Source of the DNA: a bacterium
Lineage (GTDB): Bacteria > Desulfobacterota > Deferrisomatia > Deferrisomatales > BM512
Assembly: GCA_004322275.1 (NCBI GenBank)
Contig: SCTA01000006.1
Span: 1-64,000 of the forward strand
DNA length: 64,000 nt
Direction: 5' to 3'
Part shown: positions 43,722 to 52,537 of the stretch, one piece after another
Layout: each line of letters starts with the position of its first letter
Position numbering within the stretch: position 1 is the first letter of the stretch
The notes under the pieces: model-generated
The model's database searches: none
Seen by the model: the letters and a program-made list of their open reading frames with translations, nothing else
What the model was told of the DNA's origin: nothing
Translations under genes and position numbers: made by a program

Positions 43722-44704
43722 CCGCCGTCGTCCCTTCGCAGGAGGGTGTAACCCTGTGCCTTGAGGTAGTTCGCGATCTCGTCCACCGCCGTATTTGACT
43801 GGGTGGTGGTGGAAAGCAGTTTCGCGAGGCTCCGGTTGAGGTCCAGATCGTTTTTTATGGTGTTCTTTATCCTGCGAAACGCCTGCCAGACGAAGCGAAG
43901 AGAGGTTTCGGAGGTGGCGACGTCGCGCAGAAGGTCCATTCTTACCCGGAGGGCCTGCGGCAGCTTGTCGGAAAGCTCCATCGCGTAAATCCGGAGCCCT
44001 TCGGGAGCGCCCGGGTCGAGCATGGTATCCCTGAGGTCTTCCCACTCCAGCCTTTTCCACACGTAGAGAGCGCCCATCGCCGCCTTTCGCAGTTCCGGCG
44101 GGTTCCCCTGCCCCATGAAAGTCTCCACCCTGCCGACTATGGCGGGGTTGAGCTCGCCCGCGGAAAGGTTTCCCAGAGAGTTGACTCCCTCCACGCGAAC
44201 CTTCAACGATTCGCTCTCGACGGCTTTTTCGAGAAAATAAAGGTGCGAGATCTTCGTCCACGGCCTCGTCGTGATGAGGGCTTCCGCCTTGACGCCGGGG
44301 TCCGGGTCGGAATCGGCCATTTCGAGAACCTGCCGTATGAGGGCGGTCTCCTTGAGGGTGCCGATGAGCCTGGCGGAGATCGTCCGAATCTCGGGCTCGG
44401 GGGCCGCAAGGCCGTTCTGGAGGAGGATTCTCTCGCTGGTGGAGAGGGGGGGTGGCCTGTCTTTCAGGATGGTTTCCAGAGCCTGGGCGCGAAAGTTGGC
44501 GGGCTCGTTTTTGTCGTTGTAGTAGGCGAGGAGGCCCGAGTCGCTTCTGGTTTTCAGGATGGAATCGAGACGGAGGCGGGCGTAGATCGACTTCTCCGTC
44601 TGCTGCTGCGTTCCGGTTTCAAGGGCGAAGGAGAGCCCTCCGCCGAAGAGAAGCACGGCGGCGAGAAAAACCGCGATTGAATTCTTTCCCGCCGGCCTGG
44701 CCAA
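43700..44704 (-). CDS. exported HEAT-repeat-like protein
   Basis: A 334-aa protein with a signal peptide ending GGLSFALE and a mature part of helical repeats of HEAT type, for example EIRTISARLIGTLKETALI, VKAEALITTRPWTK and LKVRVEGVNSLGNL. Such repeats bind partner proteins. It ends with YLKAQGYTLLRRDDGGWL. It lies immediately downstream of the AgmX-like gene and overlaps the beta-helix gene by 22 bases, so it is part of the envelope operon. Confidence 0.78.
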   Translation of the reverse strand: MARPAGKNSIAVFLAAVLLFGGGLSFALETGTQQQTEKSIYARLRLDSILKTRSDSGLLAYYNDKNEPANFRAQALETILKDRPPPLSTSERILLQNGLAAPEPEIRTISARLIGTLKETALIRQVLEMADSDPDPGVKAEALITTRPWTKISHLYFLEKAVESESLKVRVEGVNSLGNLSAGELNPAIVGRVETFMGQGNPPELRKAAMGALYVWKRLEWEDLRDTMLDPGAPEGLRIYAMELSDKLPQALRVRMDLLRDVATSETSLRFVWQAFRRIKNTIKNDLDLNRSLAKLLSTTTQSNTAVDEIANYLKAQGYTLLRRDDGGWLVRGI

Positions 44705-44716
44705 AGGATTTCCTTC

Positions 44717-46336
44717 CTACATGCTCGGAAAGAAGACGAAGGGATATTTTACGGTTATCGTCTTTTGCGCGACCTTGGGGAAGGTCCAGCGCTTTATCCG
44801 GGCGATAATTCCGTCGATCAGCTCGGGGGCGTTCATCGTCGTCTCCACCAGTTCCACACTGGTGACCGCGCCTTCCGGGTCGATGGAGATGGCGATGGTG
44901 ACCTTGCCCTCCAGTTCCGCGTTTTTGCGCAGTTCCCTGTTGTAAAGATACCGTATTCCGCCGAGGTAAGTTTCGACGGTGCGGTTTATTATCGACACCG
45001 CCTCCTTCATGCTTATGTCTTCGACCTGGGCGGTCTCGGCGGATTTTACCGCCGTGTCTTTTCTCTGTTCGAGATTCGCTACGCGCTGCGAGGAGGCTCC
45101 GACGTTGGAGGAGTCGAGCGTTGCGCCCTCGACCCTCGCGCCCTTCCACTCGCCTCCGGTGCCGTCGCCGCTGCCTCCGGCTCCGCCGTTCGCGCCCGCC
45201 TTGAGGCCGCCCACGCTGCCGAGCAGTTTGTCGAGATCGACCGAAGACCTTCCCCCGCCCTGGAGTATGGAGCCGCGCGCCCTTGAAACGGCTGCGCCGC
45301 CCTTGCCTCCGAGGACGCCCAGGAGACCCTTCTTGGAGACTTCTTTGCGTATCGCCTCGCGGCGCTGCGCCATCTGCTCCGCAGTTGGTTCGATACCGCC
45401 GCCGCCACCGCCGCCCGAAGGCTCGGCGGCCTGCGCCCTGGGCTGTTCGCGGGGCGCTTCGGCAACTCTTTCGGCGACAGCAGAAGATGATTTTGCCTCG
45501 ACGAGTTTCTGACTGGCCTCTTCTTTCTTCTTCTTTTCCTCGAGCTCTTTTTTCACACGGGTCTGAGCCTGAGGGGCCTCGTAAATCAGCTTCGCGAAAC
45601 GCTCGGGTATCTTCTCAATCTTAGGGGGCTCTTTTACGTAAATAGAGGAAAGGTAGATATTGCAGATGACCATGAAAACGTAAAGACCGGTGACCACGTA
45701 GGTAAAATGCCGGTCCTCCTTCGACATGAAGTCGCGCCTGAGGTGTTTCGGCGTCGGAGGAATCGGCTTGAATCTTCTTCCGGGAGCTTCGCCCCTGGGG
45801 AGAGAGGGTTTCGCGGGCCTGGCCGGTTTCGCGGGCGGCGCGGCGGGACGTTGCGGAGCGCCCTGTTCCGAAACCGGCGCGCGCGCGGGAGCGGCTGCTT
45901 CGGCGGGTTTTTCCTCGACGGCGGGAGCGGGCGCAGGGCCGAAGGTGAAGAACACCCTCAGGCCGCGATAATCCACCCAGCCGCCCATCTTTTCGGTGAC
46001 GAGGAGGGTCTGCTCCGGCGCGCTGCCCCGAAGCAGGCCGAAATCCCCGAGGTCCTCGACCTTGAGGGTCGAGCTTCCGGCGGTTATCTCGCCCGTCATC
46101 CCAGGCCTGACGAAGAGTTCCATCCCCTCTTTCGCGGCGTGGAAGACGACCTCGGAACCCTTTACCCCTTCGATGGGATAGACCATCTCGTTGGAGGTTG
46201 AAGGGCCCCAGCGGAAGGAACCCTTGTCGAAGACGTGTCTTCCGGCTACGCTCCCGCCCCTCTCCACCTGTACGTGGAGGTGCGACGCCCCGTGAGCCGG
46301 GCGCGATTTTCCGGTGAAGCCGAACGCGCCCATCAC
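44717..46336 (-). CDS. AgmX/TonB-like energy transducer
   Basis: A 539-aa protein. Residues 1-130 are beta-rich. A Pro/Ala-rich linker precedes one membrane helix (about 215-235, YVVTGLYVFMVICNIYLSSIYV region). A long Lys/Glu, then Gly-rich spacer (including GGGGGGG near residue 320) could span the periplasm. The last 95 residues form an AgmX/TonB-type C-terminal domain (VETYLGGIRYLYNREL, GKVTIAISIDPEGAVTSVELV). It would take energy from the TolQR-like motor beside it to the outer membrane. It resembles Myxococcus GltG/GltJ in layout. It overlaps the upstream TolR gene by four bases. Confidence 0.85.
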   Translation of the reverse strand: MMGAFGFTGKSRPAHGASHLHVQVERGGSVAGRHVFDKGSFRWGPSTSNEMVYPIEGVKGSEVVFHAAKEGMELFVRPGMTGEITAGSSTLKVEDLGDFGLLRGSAPEQTLLVTEKMGGWVDYRGLRVFFTFGPAPAPAVEEKPAEAAAPARAPVSEQGAPQRPAAPPAKPARPAKPSLPRGEAPGRRFKPIPPTPKHLRRDFMSKEDRHFTYVVTGLYVFMVICNIYLSSIYVKEPPKIEKIPERFAKLIYEAPQAQTRVKKELEEKKKKEEASQKLVEAKSSSAVAERVAEAPREQPRAQAAEPSGGGGGGGIEPTAEQMAQRREAIRKEVSKKGLLGVLGGKGGAAVSRARGSILQGGGRSSVDLDKLLGSVGGLKAGANGGAGGSGDGTGGEWKGARVEGATLDSSNVGASSQRVANLEQRKDTAVKSAETAQVEDISMKEAVSIINRTVETYLGGIRYLYNRELRKNAELEGKVTIAISIDPEGAVTSVELVETTMNAPELIDGIIARIKRWTFPKVAQKTITVKYPFVFFPSM

Positions 46337-46833
46337 TCCTCCTTGAAGACCACGAGGGACTGGTTGACGTACTCAGCCTGCCCCGCGGTGTAGATGATCT
46401 TTTTGAGGAGCCTGAAAGGCACCTGCCTGTCTCCCTGAAGGAGTATCTCGCCGGTAAAATCGATGTTCTTGTTCACCTCGGCTATTTTCTTCAGATTCTC
46501 GGCCTGGGTGTTCAACACTGCGTAAAGCGGCTCGATCATCATTTCGTCGCTGTTGATGTAGGGGGTGACGTCTTCGATGAGGACGTTGCCATCGACGTAA
46601 AGCGACTTGCCGTTGAAGGCGACGGCCACGGCCGGGTGAAGCTGTTCCTGCGACTGTGAAGCCGGGAGCTTGATCGATTCCGCAATGGATACGATCGCCC
46701 CCTCGCCTGCGTAGTTCAGCATCAGAAACACTAGCAGAGTCGTGAAGATATCCATCAGAGAGGTAATCTGTATGGAAACCTCCGCCGGAGAGGAAGGGCT
46801 GAATTTTTTCTTTTTCGTCGGTGAAAATGCCAT
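46333..46833 (-). CDS. ExbD/TolR-family motor protein (second copy)
   Basis: A 166-aa ExbD/TolR protein. The cytoplasmic tail is basic (SPTKKKKFSP). One membrane helix follows (about 25-45), with the conserved region starting ITSLMDIFTTLLVFLMLNYAG. It has the acidic residue (Asp) that carries protons through the TolQ-type stator. The periplasmic domain is long. With the other TolR-like gene and the TolQ-like gene it forms an AglQ/S-type motor. Confidence 0.9.
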   Translation of the reverse strand: MAFSPTKKKKFSPSSPAEVSIQITSLMDIFTTLLVFLMLNYAGEGAIVSIAESIKLPASQSQEQLHPAVAVAFNGKSLYVDGNVLIEDVTPYINSDEMMIEPLYAVLNTQAENLKKIAEVNKNIDFTGEILLQGDRQVPFRLLKKIIYTAGQAEYVNQSLVVFKEE

Positions 46834-46850
46834 CTTTGTCTCTCTTAACT

Positions 46851-47336
46851 CTAGCCGCCGGTCTGAACGCGGTCGGCCAGCGAGACGCCGGGGAAATACG
46901 GACGACAGACATCCATCGTGTGGATGATGTCGTCGTAGATGACCCCGTCGTCTACAAGGAGGATTATGGCTGTCTGCCCGGAGAACCTGCCCCGTTTGAG
47001 ATCGCCCAGCGCTGCCTTTAGAGTTTCAAAGTCGAAGGTGCTACCGCTGAGAGGGATCTTGCGGAGGGTCGAATCCTCGGAGATTATCTGGAATCCCTGC
47101 CTGGTAAGGGCCACCGATATGGATTCCTGCACCATCTGCTCCGCGACCGGCTGATCGACGTAGGTGACGACGTCGGTGCTGGGGAGGTTCAGCTGAACCG
47201 ACGAGAGCTTCACGAACGCCGCGGTCTGGATGAGCATGGGCACCAGAACGACCATCAGGCTCATCGCGGGGATGAGGGGAAGATCAATCTCCTGGTGTTT
47301 TCTGCTTCGCCTTTTGGAAGGGCTTTCCCCCGCCAT
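46851..47336 (-). CDS. ExbD/TolR-family motor protein (first copy)
   Basis: A 161-aa ExbD/TolR protein with a basic tail (SPSKRRSRKHQEIDLP), one membrane segment near residues 25-45 and a periplasmic part (TDVVTYVDQPVAEQMVQESISVALTRQGFQI by feature). At the position of the membrane proton-binding acidic residue it reads LIPAMSLMVVLVPMLIQTA, with no obvious Asp, unlike the copy beside it. So one TolR-type subunit may be inactive in proton transfer. It is two bases downstream of the TolQ-like gene. Confidence 0.88.
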   Translation of the reverse strand: MAGESPSKRRSRKHQEIDLPLIPAMSLMVVLVPMLIQTAAFVKLSSVQLNLPSTDVVTYVDQPVAEQMVQESISVALTRQGFQIISEDSTLRKIPLSGSTFDFETLKAALGDLKRGRFSGQTAIILLVDDGVIYDDIIHTMDVCRPYFPGVSLADRVQTGG

Positions 47337-47337
47337 G

Positions 47338-47964
47338 TCATTCTCCCTTTTGACGGGCTATCAGGAAGTTGATGAACTTGACGGAATACTCGTCGATCTC
47401 GGTGATTATCTTGGTCGTCTTCGCCTGTATGTAGGCGTAGACGATCATGTGCGGGATGGCGACCATGAGGCCGTAATAGGTGGTGTACATGGCCATCGCT
47501 ATGCCCTGCGCGAGGAGCGCGCCCTTCTGGGAGGGATCGGCGTTGGCCAGCGCGTCGAAGGCGAAGATGAGGCCCTGAATCGTGCCGATGAGGCCGAGGA
47601 GGGTTGAGACGTTCGCCACCATCGAGATGTAGGGGGTTCTCTTCTCGATTGAAGGGATAACTGCGAGAGCCGCCTCGTCGACGGCGTTCTGTATCGCCGT
47701 CTCGCTCTTGCCCGCGACTTCGAGACCCGCGCCGAGTATACGGGGAAGCGGAGCGTCGGTGCAAAGCGCCCTCGCGGCCGCCATGTCGCCGTTTTCGACC
47801 AGCCTGCGAAGCTCGGTGTAGAACTTTCTTCCGTCGACGTCGAAACGCTTCAGGAGAAAGAAAAGCCTCTCCGCCGAGACCGCGATCCCGAAAAACATGA
47901 TCGCGGTGATCCAGTACATGTAGGTTCCGCCGTCATGAAGGAACTTTGCTATTGATGAGAACAT
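47338..47964 (-). CDS. MotA/TolQ/ExbB-family proton channel protein
   Basis: A 208-aa proton-channel protein with three membrane segments: about 15-35 (MYWITAIMFFGIAVSAERLFF), about 110-130 (SMVANVSTLLGLIGTIQGLIFAF) and about 150-175. The TolQ/ExbB signature GLIGTIQGLIFAF is clear. With the two ExbD/TolR proteins it forms an AglRQS-like stator driven by the proton gradient. Confidence 0.92.
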   Translation of the reverse strand: MFSSIAKFLHDGGTYMYWITAIMFFGIAVSAERLFFLLKRFDVDGRKFYTELRRLVENGDMAAARALCTDAPLPRILGAGLEVAGKSETAIQNAVDEAALAVIPSIEKRTPYISMVANVSTLLGLIGTIQGLIFAFDALANADPSQKGALLAQGIAMAMYTTYYGLMVAIPHMIVYAYIQAKTTKIITEIDEYSVKFINFLIARQKGE

Positions 47965-48027
47965 CGGTTCAATCCTCCCTGGGTCTTGTCAGACGTCCGC
48001 CCCTTTTGTGGCTCGCGTTAGTCGTCT

Positions 48028-48360
48028 CTATTCCGTTTCGCCCTTTTTGCCGCCGTAGGTCGCCTCGAAAGGCTCAGGCAGGAGGGGCTTCATTATCTCT
48101 TCTTCAAAACTCTTGCGCAGGGCGCCGAGGTCCATGCGGGCTTTACGGCGGGGAATGATATAGAATACTTCCGGCCGCTCCAACTCTCCTCGTATCTCCA
48201 CGTCCTGCATCTGGACCTGAATCTTCTGCCCCTCTTCTATATTCACCTGTTCTGTCGCGGGCTTTTCCTTTGTTTCCGCGCCCGCCGCGAAGGACGCCGG
48301 AAGCGTCAGGAAAAGCGCGAAAAGGGCTACCCCCCCGAGAGCGTTCAGGCGGATTTTCAT
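48028..48360 (-). CDS. small exported protein of the motor operon
   Basis: A 110-aa protein with a signal peptide (ALFALFLTLPASFAAGAE) and a short mature domain (VNIEEGQKIQVQMQDVEIRGELERPEVFYIIPRRK). It starts in an ATGA overlap with the TPR lipoprotein gene ahead of it, 67 bases in front of the TolQ-like gene. Small periplasmic proteins of this kind accompany AglRQS-type motors; the specific family is not recognised. Confidence 0.75.
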   Translation of the reverse strand: MKIRLNALGGVALFALFLTLPASFAAGAETKEKPATEQVNIEEGQKIQVQMQDVEIRGELERPEVFYIIPRRKARMDLGALRKSFEEEIMKPLLPEPFEATYGGKKGETE

Positions 48361-49655
48361 TGTCCGCCTCCAGCCTGCCGGTTGGCCGCCTTGAGCCATT
48401 TCTGGACTTCCTCGTCGGCGGGCCGAAGCGTCAGGTATTTCTCGTAGAGGGGAATGGCGTCCTGAAAACGTCCCATGTACTTTTCGTACAGCACGGCCAG
48501 ATTCTTTAACGCAGGGGCGAAGTTGCCATCGACAAAGAGCGCCTTTCTGTAGTTTTCCTCGGCGCTTTTGTGCTCGCCGCCCGCCCTCTGCACCAGCCCG
48601 AGGTTGTTGAAGGCCTCCGGGCGCGCGGGGTTTGCCTCGCTGGCCTTTAAAAACGCCTCCTTCGCCTCTTTTTGCTTTTCCTGGCGGATATCCAGCAGAC
48701 CGAGGGCGTTCAGAGTCTCGTAATCCTCGGGCGCTTCGGCGACGATCTCTTCGAGAATCGTACGGGAAGAGGAGGCTCTTCCCCTCGCGAGAAAAACCTC
48801 CGCGAGGGCGAGTTTTCCGCGCCGCGCCAGAAGCGGATCCGTATTGTTCTGCGCCTCTTTGGCCCAGCGTTCAGCGCCGGTGAGGTCGCCGTTCACATAA
48901 TGAAGCCGGGAGAGGATGAGGGCGTATTTCAGGGACTGGGCCGGGTCGCCTATCTTTTCCCACGTCGAAATAGCCTTCGGGTAATCGCCGAGGGAGTAGT
49001 AGCACCATCCGAGAGACCCCAGAAGATCGTCCGGCGGCTGGGGGAACTCGGAGGCCAGCTTTTCGAGGAAGGCGACGGCTTCGCCGGTCTTTCCCAGTCT
49101 TTCGTTCCACCTGACGTAAGTGTCGAGCGCCTCGGGTCCCCCCTCGCCCTTCGGGATAAGCTCGGCAAGGAGCGGGAGTCCGTCGGCGGAGTCCCCGAGG
49201 ACGTAATAGATCTTCGCCTGCAGCAACTTCGCGCCCGGATACGCGGGGTCTTTCGCCACGACTACCAGAATCTTTTCAAGGGCGGTGTTCGGGTATCCTT
49301 CGGCGAAGTTTTTGTTCGCCTCGGCAGTGAGGGCCGCGAGGTCGGGGGGAGGCGGAGCGGCGGGAACAACCGGGGCGGCGGGAGCGGGAACGGCGCCCTC
49401 TTCGGGAACGGGCGCAGCCACGCCTTCGATCACGGCTTCGGGAGGAGTGGCTTCCCCTCCTGCCGGAGCTTGACCTGCAACGCTCTCCCCCGCTTTTGCC
49501 TTACCCTCGGCCGCAACCTCTCCGGCAACGGCTTCCTTTGCGGCCTCCGCCCCGGGTTCGCCGGGAGCGCCCTCGGGAACCACGGGCGGAGCGGAGACGC
49601 AGGCGGTGAGGGAGACGGCCAAAAGAAGCGCCAGAGGAAGGAAAAGCTTTCTCAT
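48357..49655 (-). CDS. TPR lipoprotein
   Basis: A 432-aa lipoprotein with lipobox SLTAC (Cys19). An Ala/Pro/Gly-rich linker (about 20-125) is followed by tetratricopeptide repeats (for example ALNALGLLDIRQEKQKEAKEAFLKA and AFNNLGLVQRAGGEHKSAEENY). Start ATG 49655 has a GGGAGGGGGG site in front and overlaps the preceding stop codon. It would scaffold partners at the outer-membrane side of the motor. Confidence 0.85.
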   Translation of the reverse strand: MRKLFLPLALLLAVSLTACVSAPPVVPEGAPGEPGAEAAKEAVAGEVAAEGKAKAGESVAGQAPAGGEATPPEAVIEGVAAPVPEEGAVPAPAAPVVPAAPPPPDLAALTAEANKNFAEGYPNTALEKILVVVAKDPAYPGAKLLQAKIYYVLGDSADGLPLLAELIPKGEGGPEALDTYVRWNERLGKTGEAVAFLEKLASEFPQPPDDLLGSLGWCYYSLGDYPKAISTWEKIGDPAQSLKYALILSRLHYVNGDLTGAERWAKEAQNNTDPLLARRGKLALAEVFLARGRASSSRTILEEIVAEAPEDYETLNALGLLDIRQEKQKEAKEAFLKASEANPARPEAFNNLGLVQRAGGEHKSAEENYRKALFVDGNFAPALKNLAVLYEKYMGRFQDAIPLYEKYLTLRPADEEVQKWLKAANRQAGGGQ

Positions 49656-52537
49656 TTGCCCCCCTCCCATTCCCTGCCGGGAAAAGGAAGAGGCGGAGAG
49701 GCCAGAGAGGCTTCCTCAACCCTCAAGAACGCCCAGGGAAGGAGATTTTCCATCCTCGCGTAGATTTTCTCTATCCACCCGTTCCATATTCCGGCCAGCC
49801 GGGCGGCGTCCACGCCCTTTTTATAGAATTCGATGGCTCGCTCTTCGAGCGGGAAGGCTTTGTCTTCCAAAAGCAGCTTGTACTCCTCTTCCTCTTCCGG
49901 GGTCATCCCGGCGGGGCGCTCGGATTCGAGCAGGGCGACCTTCATCTGCTCGAACCCCTCGCCCGCCCTGAAGAGCGCTTCCGAAAGGGTCTCTGAAAAA
50001 GGCAGGGTGGCGGCGTTGAGAAGGTGCTCCAAAGCAACGTCGAGGTGCGTCTCCTTCATCTCCAGGGCCTTTTCGAGGTCTCCCTTTAGCTCTACCGCCC
50101 GGAAGGAGACAAGCTCCTTGTCAGCCAGCACCAGAGCGGCCTTGGCCCGGAATAGCGCCGCGTCGCCCTCGGCGGGAGTGTTCCAGGCAAGCAGATATTT
50201 CTCCGAAGCCTTGTCGGACTTGCCGCCCTTGTCGAGCATAAGCCCCTGACGGTAGAGAATCTCGGCCTTCCTCCCGTCAGCCGGGTACTTGGCCATGAAC
50301 TCGTCGAAAAGGGCTATGGCCTTTTCGTCCTCGGAGCCCTTTTCCCGCGCCGTCGCGGCCTTGAAGAGATATCCCGCAGCGTCCGGGGCGTCGGGAGTCA
50401 GCCTGTAGAGGTTTTCGTAGTTCTCGGCGACCCCGCTCCAGTCTCCGAGGGAGGAAAGAATCTCCGAGGAGAGGGTGAGCGCAGACTGAGCGAAACGGGA
50501 GGTCTTGTATTCGTCGGCGAGCCGCTTGTAGACCGCCGCCGCCTTCTCCTCCTTGCCGAGCTTGCGAAGGGCTTCGGCGGCGCGGTAGAGGGCTATCTGC
50601 GCGGCCTCCCCCTCGGGGAATTCATCGACGAGGCGGAAAAAGTGCTTGGAGGCCATGTTCAGGTCGCCGGCGGCCTCGGCTTCCTCCGCCTGCTTGAAGA
50701 CGGAAAAGGAGATCAGCTTCAGCGCCCGGTCGAGAGTCTCTCCGGAAGGCTTTTTCTTCTTTACCTTCCTCGCCCATTCCTCGGCTTCGGGGAAATTGTT
50801 CTCGCGAAAATATGACCTCGCGACCCTCTCGGTGGCGTCGGCGTTCATCGCGTTTCCGCCGTGTTCCTCCACCAGCTTCACGAAAGCCTCTCTCGCCGCG
50901 GGGAACCTCTCCGCCTCGAAAGCTATCTCTCCGGCGGCGAAGAGCAGCTTGGGAACGAGTTCCGACTCGGGGTTCAGTTCCACGTAGCGCCAGTGCGCCG
51001 CAAGGTATTCGTCCAGACACGACGGGTCTTGCTTGAACAGAAGTCCAAGCACCTCGACGCGCCGGTAAGAGGCGTTTTCGCGGTGTGAGGTGAAATCGCC
51101 CGCCTCCGCCACCTTCGAGTAGAGGTCGGCGGACTTTCTGAATTGCCCCGCCTCCTTGTAAGCCTGCGCGCCGGAGTTGGCCATCTCGTAGCCGTCCTCG
51201 GTGTTCATTCCGAAGAGTTCGAGGTAGCGTTCGTACTGTTGAATTGAGGCGTTTATGGCCTCTTCTCCCCGCTGCGCCCTCGAATGGCGGTAGATTGCCG
51301 CGAGGCGAAGCCCCTTTTCCAGCATCTTGTCCCGTTCCTGCCCCAGCGCGGCTCCGTTGGCCTCGTCCCAGGGAGTCGCCGGCCGGTAGCGCTCGTACCA
51401 GCTCTGCCGCCTTGCGTTGGCGGCCTCGGCGTTCTGGAGGGCAAGATACGCGGTGATGACGTTTTGCTCCATGTGGAGGGCGAGCGTGGTCAGGGGGTAG
51501 GCTTCTATGGCGGCGGTGTAAGTGGCCACTGCGTCCGCGTGGCGGCTGGCTTCCATATAGAGGTCGCCGACCTTCCGGTAAAGAAGGTCGCCGTACTTCT
51601 TGCCCGCCTCCCTTCCCGCGAGGTACTTCTTCAACCCCTCAACCCCGCCCCACTCTACGAAGTTCCTCCCGGTTATGTCGAGCGTCTCGGTCTTGAGGTT
51701 TTCGCGCGATTCCTTCTCGTCGTCCAGTATCCTGCTGAAGACCTCGACGGCGGCCCCGTACTCGTCCAGCTTGTAGTGCGCCCACCCCAGCTTGTAGAGG
51801 GCTTTTTGCAGGTACTCTTCGCGCTTGCTCGCCAGAACCTGGCCGTACTGCTTCACCGCCTCCTTGTACTGGCCGAGGTTGAAGGCGGATTCCCCCATGC
51901 GCATGTGAATCTCGGTGGCGTAGGGGGTATCGGGCGAAAGCTCCAGAACCTTGCCGTAATAGCGCGCGGAGAGGACAATCTCGCCCTCCTCGCCGTAGAG
52001 ATAGCCCAGGTTGTACATGGCCGTAAGCGCCTGCTCGGTCTTAGGGTAGTTGTCTGCGAGCTGGCGGTAGAAAACTATCGAGCGCGGGTAGCGGTCGCCC
52101 GGAAGTATCTCTCCCTCGGAGCCGTCCTCGAAGGATTTTTTTAGCGCCGATTCTTCCTCGCGGTAGGCCAGCTCCGAAAGGCGAAGAAGAATCTCGGGCT
52201 TTCTGGCCTCCGGGGTTCCGGGGAGGGCGAGGAGATCCTGATACTTCTTCATCACCGAGCTTTCACTCACGGCTTTTTTCTTCTTTCCGCCGGTCTTGCG
52301 CTTCTCCTCCAGCAGGGCGATCTTCTCGGCCGCCTTTTCACGCGCGTCTTTCAGGGATTTGGGCCTCTCCTGACGTATCTTCTCGGTAGTCTCCTCGACG
52401 GTCGGCTTTTTCTCCGGGGCGGCGGGAGCTTCGGCGACGGGAGCGGGCGCAGCCACAGCGGGCTCCTCAGCCGGAGGGGCCGCCGCGCAGCCCGCCAGAA
52501 AGGCGAGGAAGACAAGGATTAGGGAAAACCTCTTCAT
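49652..52537 (-). CDS. large TPR lipoprotein
   Basis: A 961-aa lipoprotein with lipobox FLAGC (Cys17), a Pro/Ala-rich and Lys-rich linker (about 20-110) and then almost continuous tetratricopeptide and Sel1-like helical repeats to the end. Similar giant TPR lipoproteins occur beside gliding-motility (Agl/Glt) machinery and beta-barrel assembly partners. It lies between two other TPR genes in one overlapping operon. The exact counterpart cannot be named. Confidence 0.85.
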   Translation of the reverse strand: MKRFSLILVFLAFLAGCAAAPPAEEPAVAAPAPVAEAPAAPEKKPTVEETTEKIRQERPKSLKDAREKAAEKIALLEEKRKTGGKKKKAVSESSVMKKYQDLLALPGTPEARKPEILLRLSELAYREEESALKKSFEDGSEGEILPGDRYPRSIVFYRQLADNYPKTEQALTAMYNLGYLYGEEGEIVLSARYYGKVLELSPDTPYATEIHMRMGESAFNLGQYKEAVKQYGQVLASKREEYLQKALYKLGWAHYKLDEYGAAVEVFSRILDDEKESRENLKTETLDITGRNFVEWGGVEGLKKYLAGREAGKKYGDLLYRKVGDLYMEASRHADAVATYTAAIEAYPLTTLALHMEQNVITAYLALQNAEAANARRQSWYERYRPATPWDEANGAALGQERDKMLEKGLRLAAIYRHSRAQRGEEAINASIQQYERYLELFGMNTEDGYEMANSGAQAYKEAGQFRKSADLYSKVAEAGDFTSHRENASYRRVEVLGLLFKQDPSCLDEYLAAHWRYVELNPESELVPKLLFAAGEIAFEAERFPAAREAFVKLVEEHGGNAMNADATERVARSYFRENNFPEAEEWARKVKKKKPSGETLDRALKLISFSVFKQAEEAEAAGDLNMASKHFFRLVDEFPEGEAAQIALYRAAEALRKLGKEEKAAAVYKRLADEYKTSRFAQSALTLSSEILSSLGDWSGVAENYENLYRLTPDAPDAAGYLFKAATAREKGSEDEKAIALFDEFMAKYPADGRKAEILYRQGLMLDKGGKSDKASEKYLLAWNTPAEGDAALFRAKAALVLADKELVSFRAVELKGDLEKALEMKETHLDVALEHLLNAATLPFSETLSEALFRAGEGFEQMKVALLESERPAGMTPEEEEEYKLLLEDKAFPLEERAIEFYKKGVDAARLAGIWNGWIEKIYARMENLLPWAFLRVEEASLASPPLPFPGREWEGGK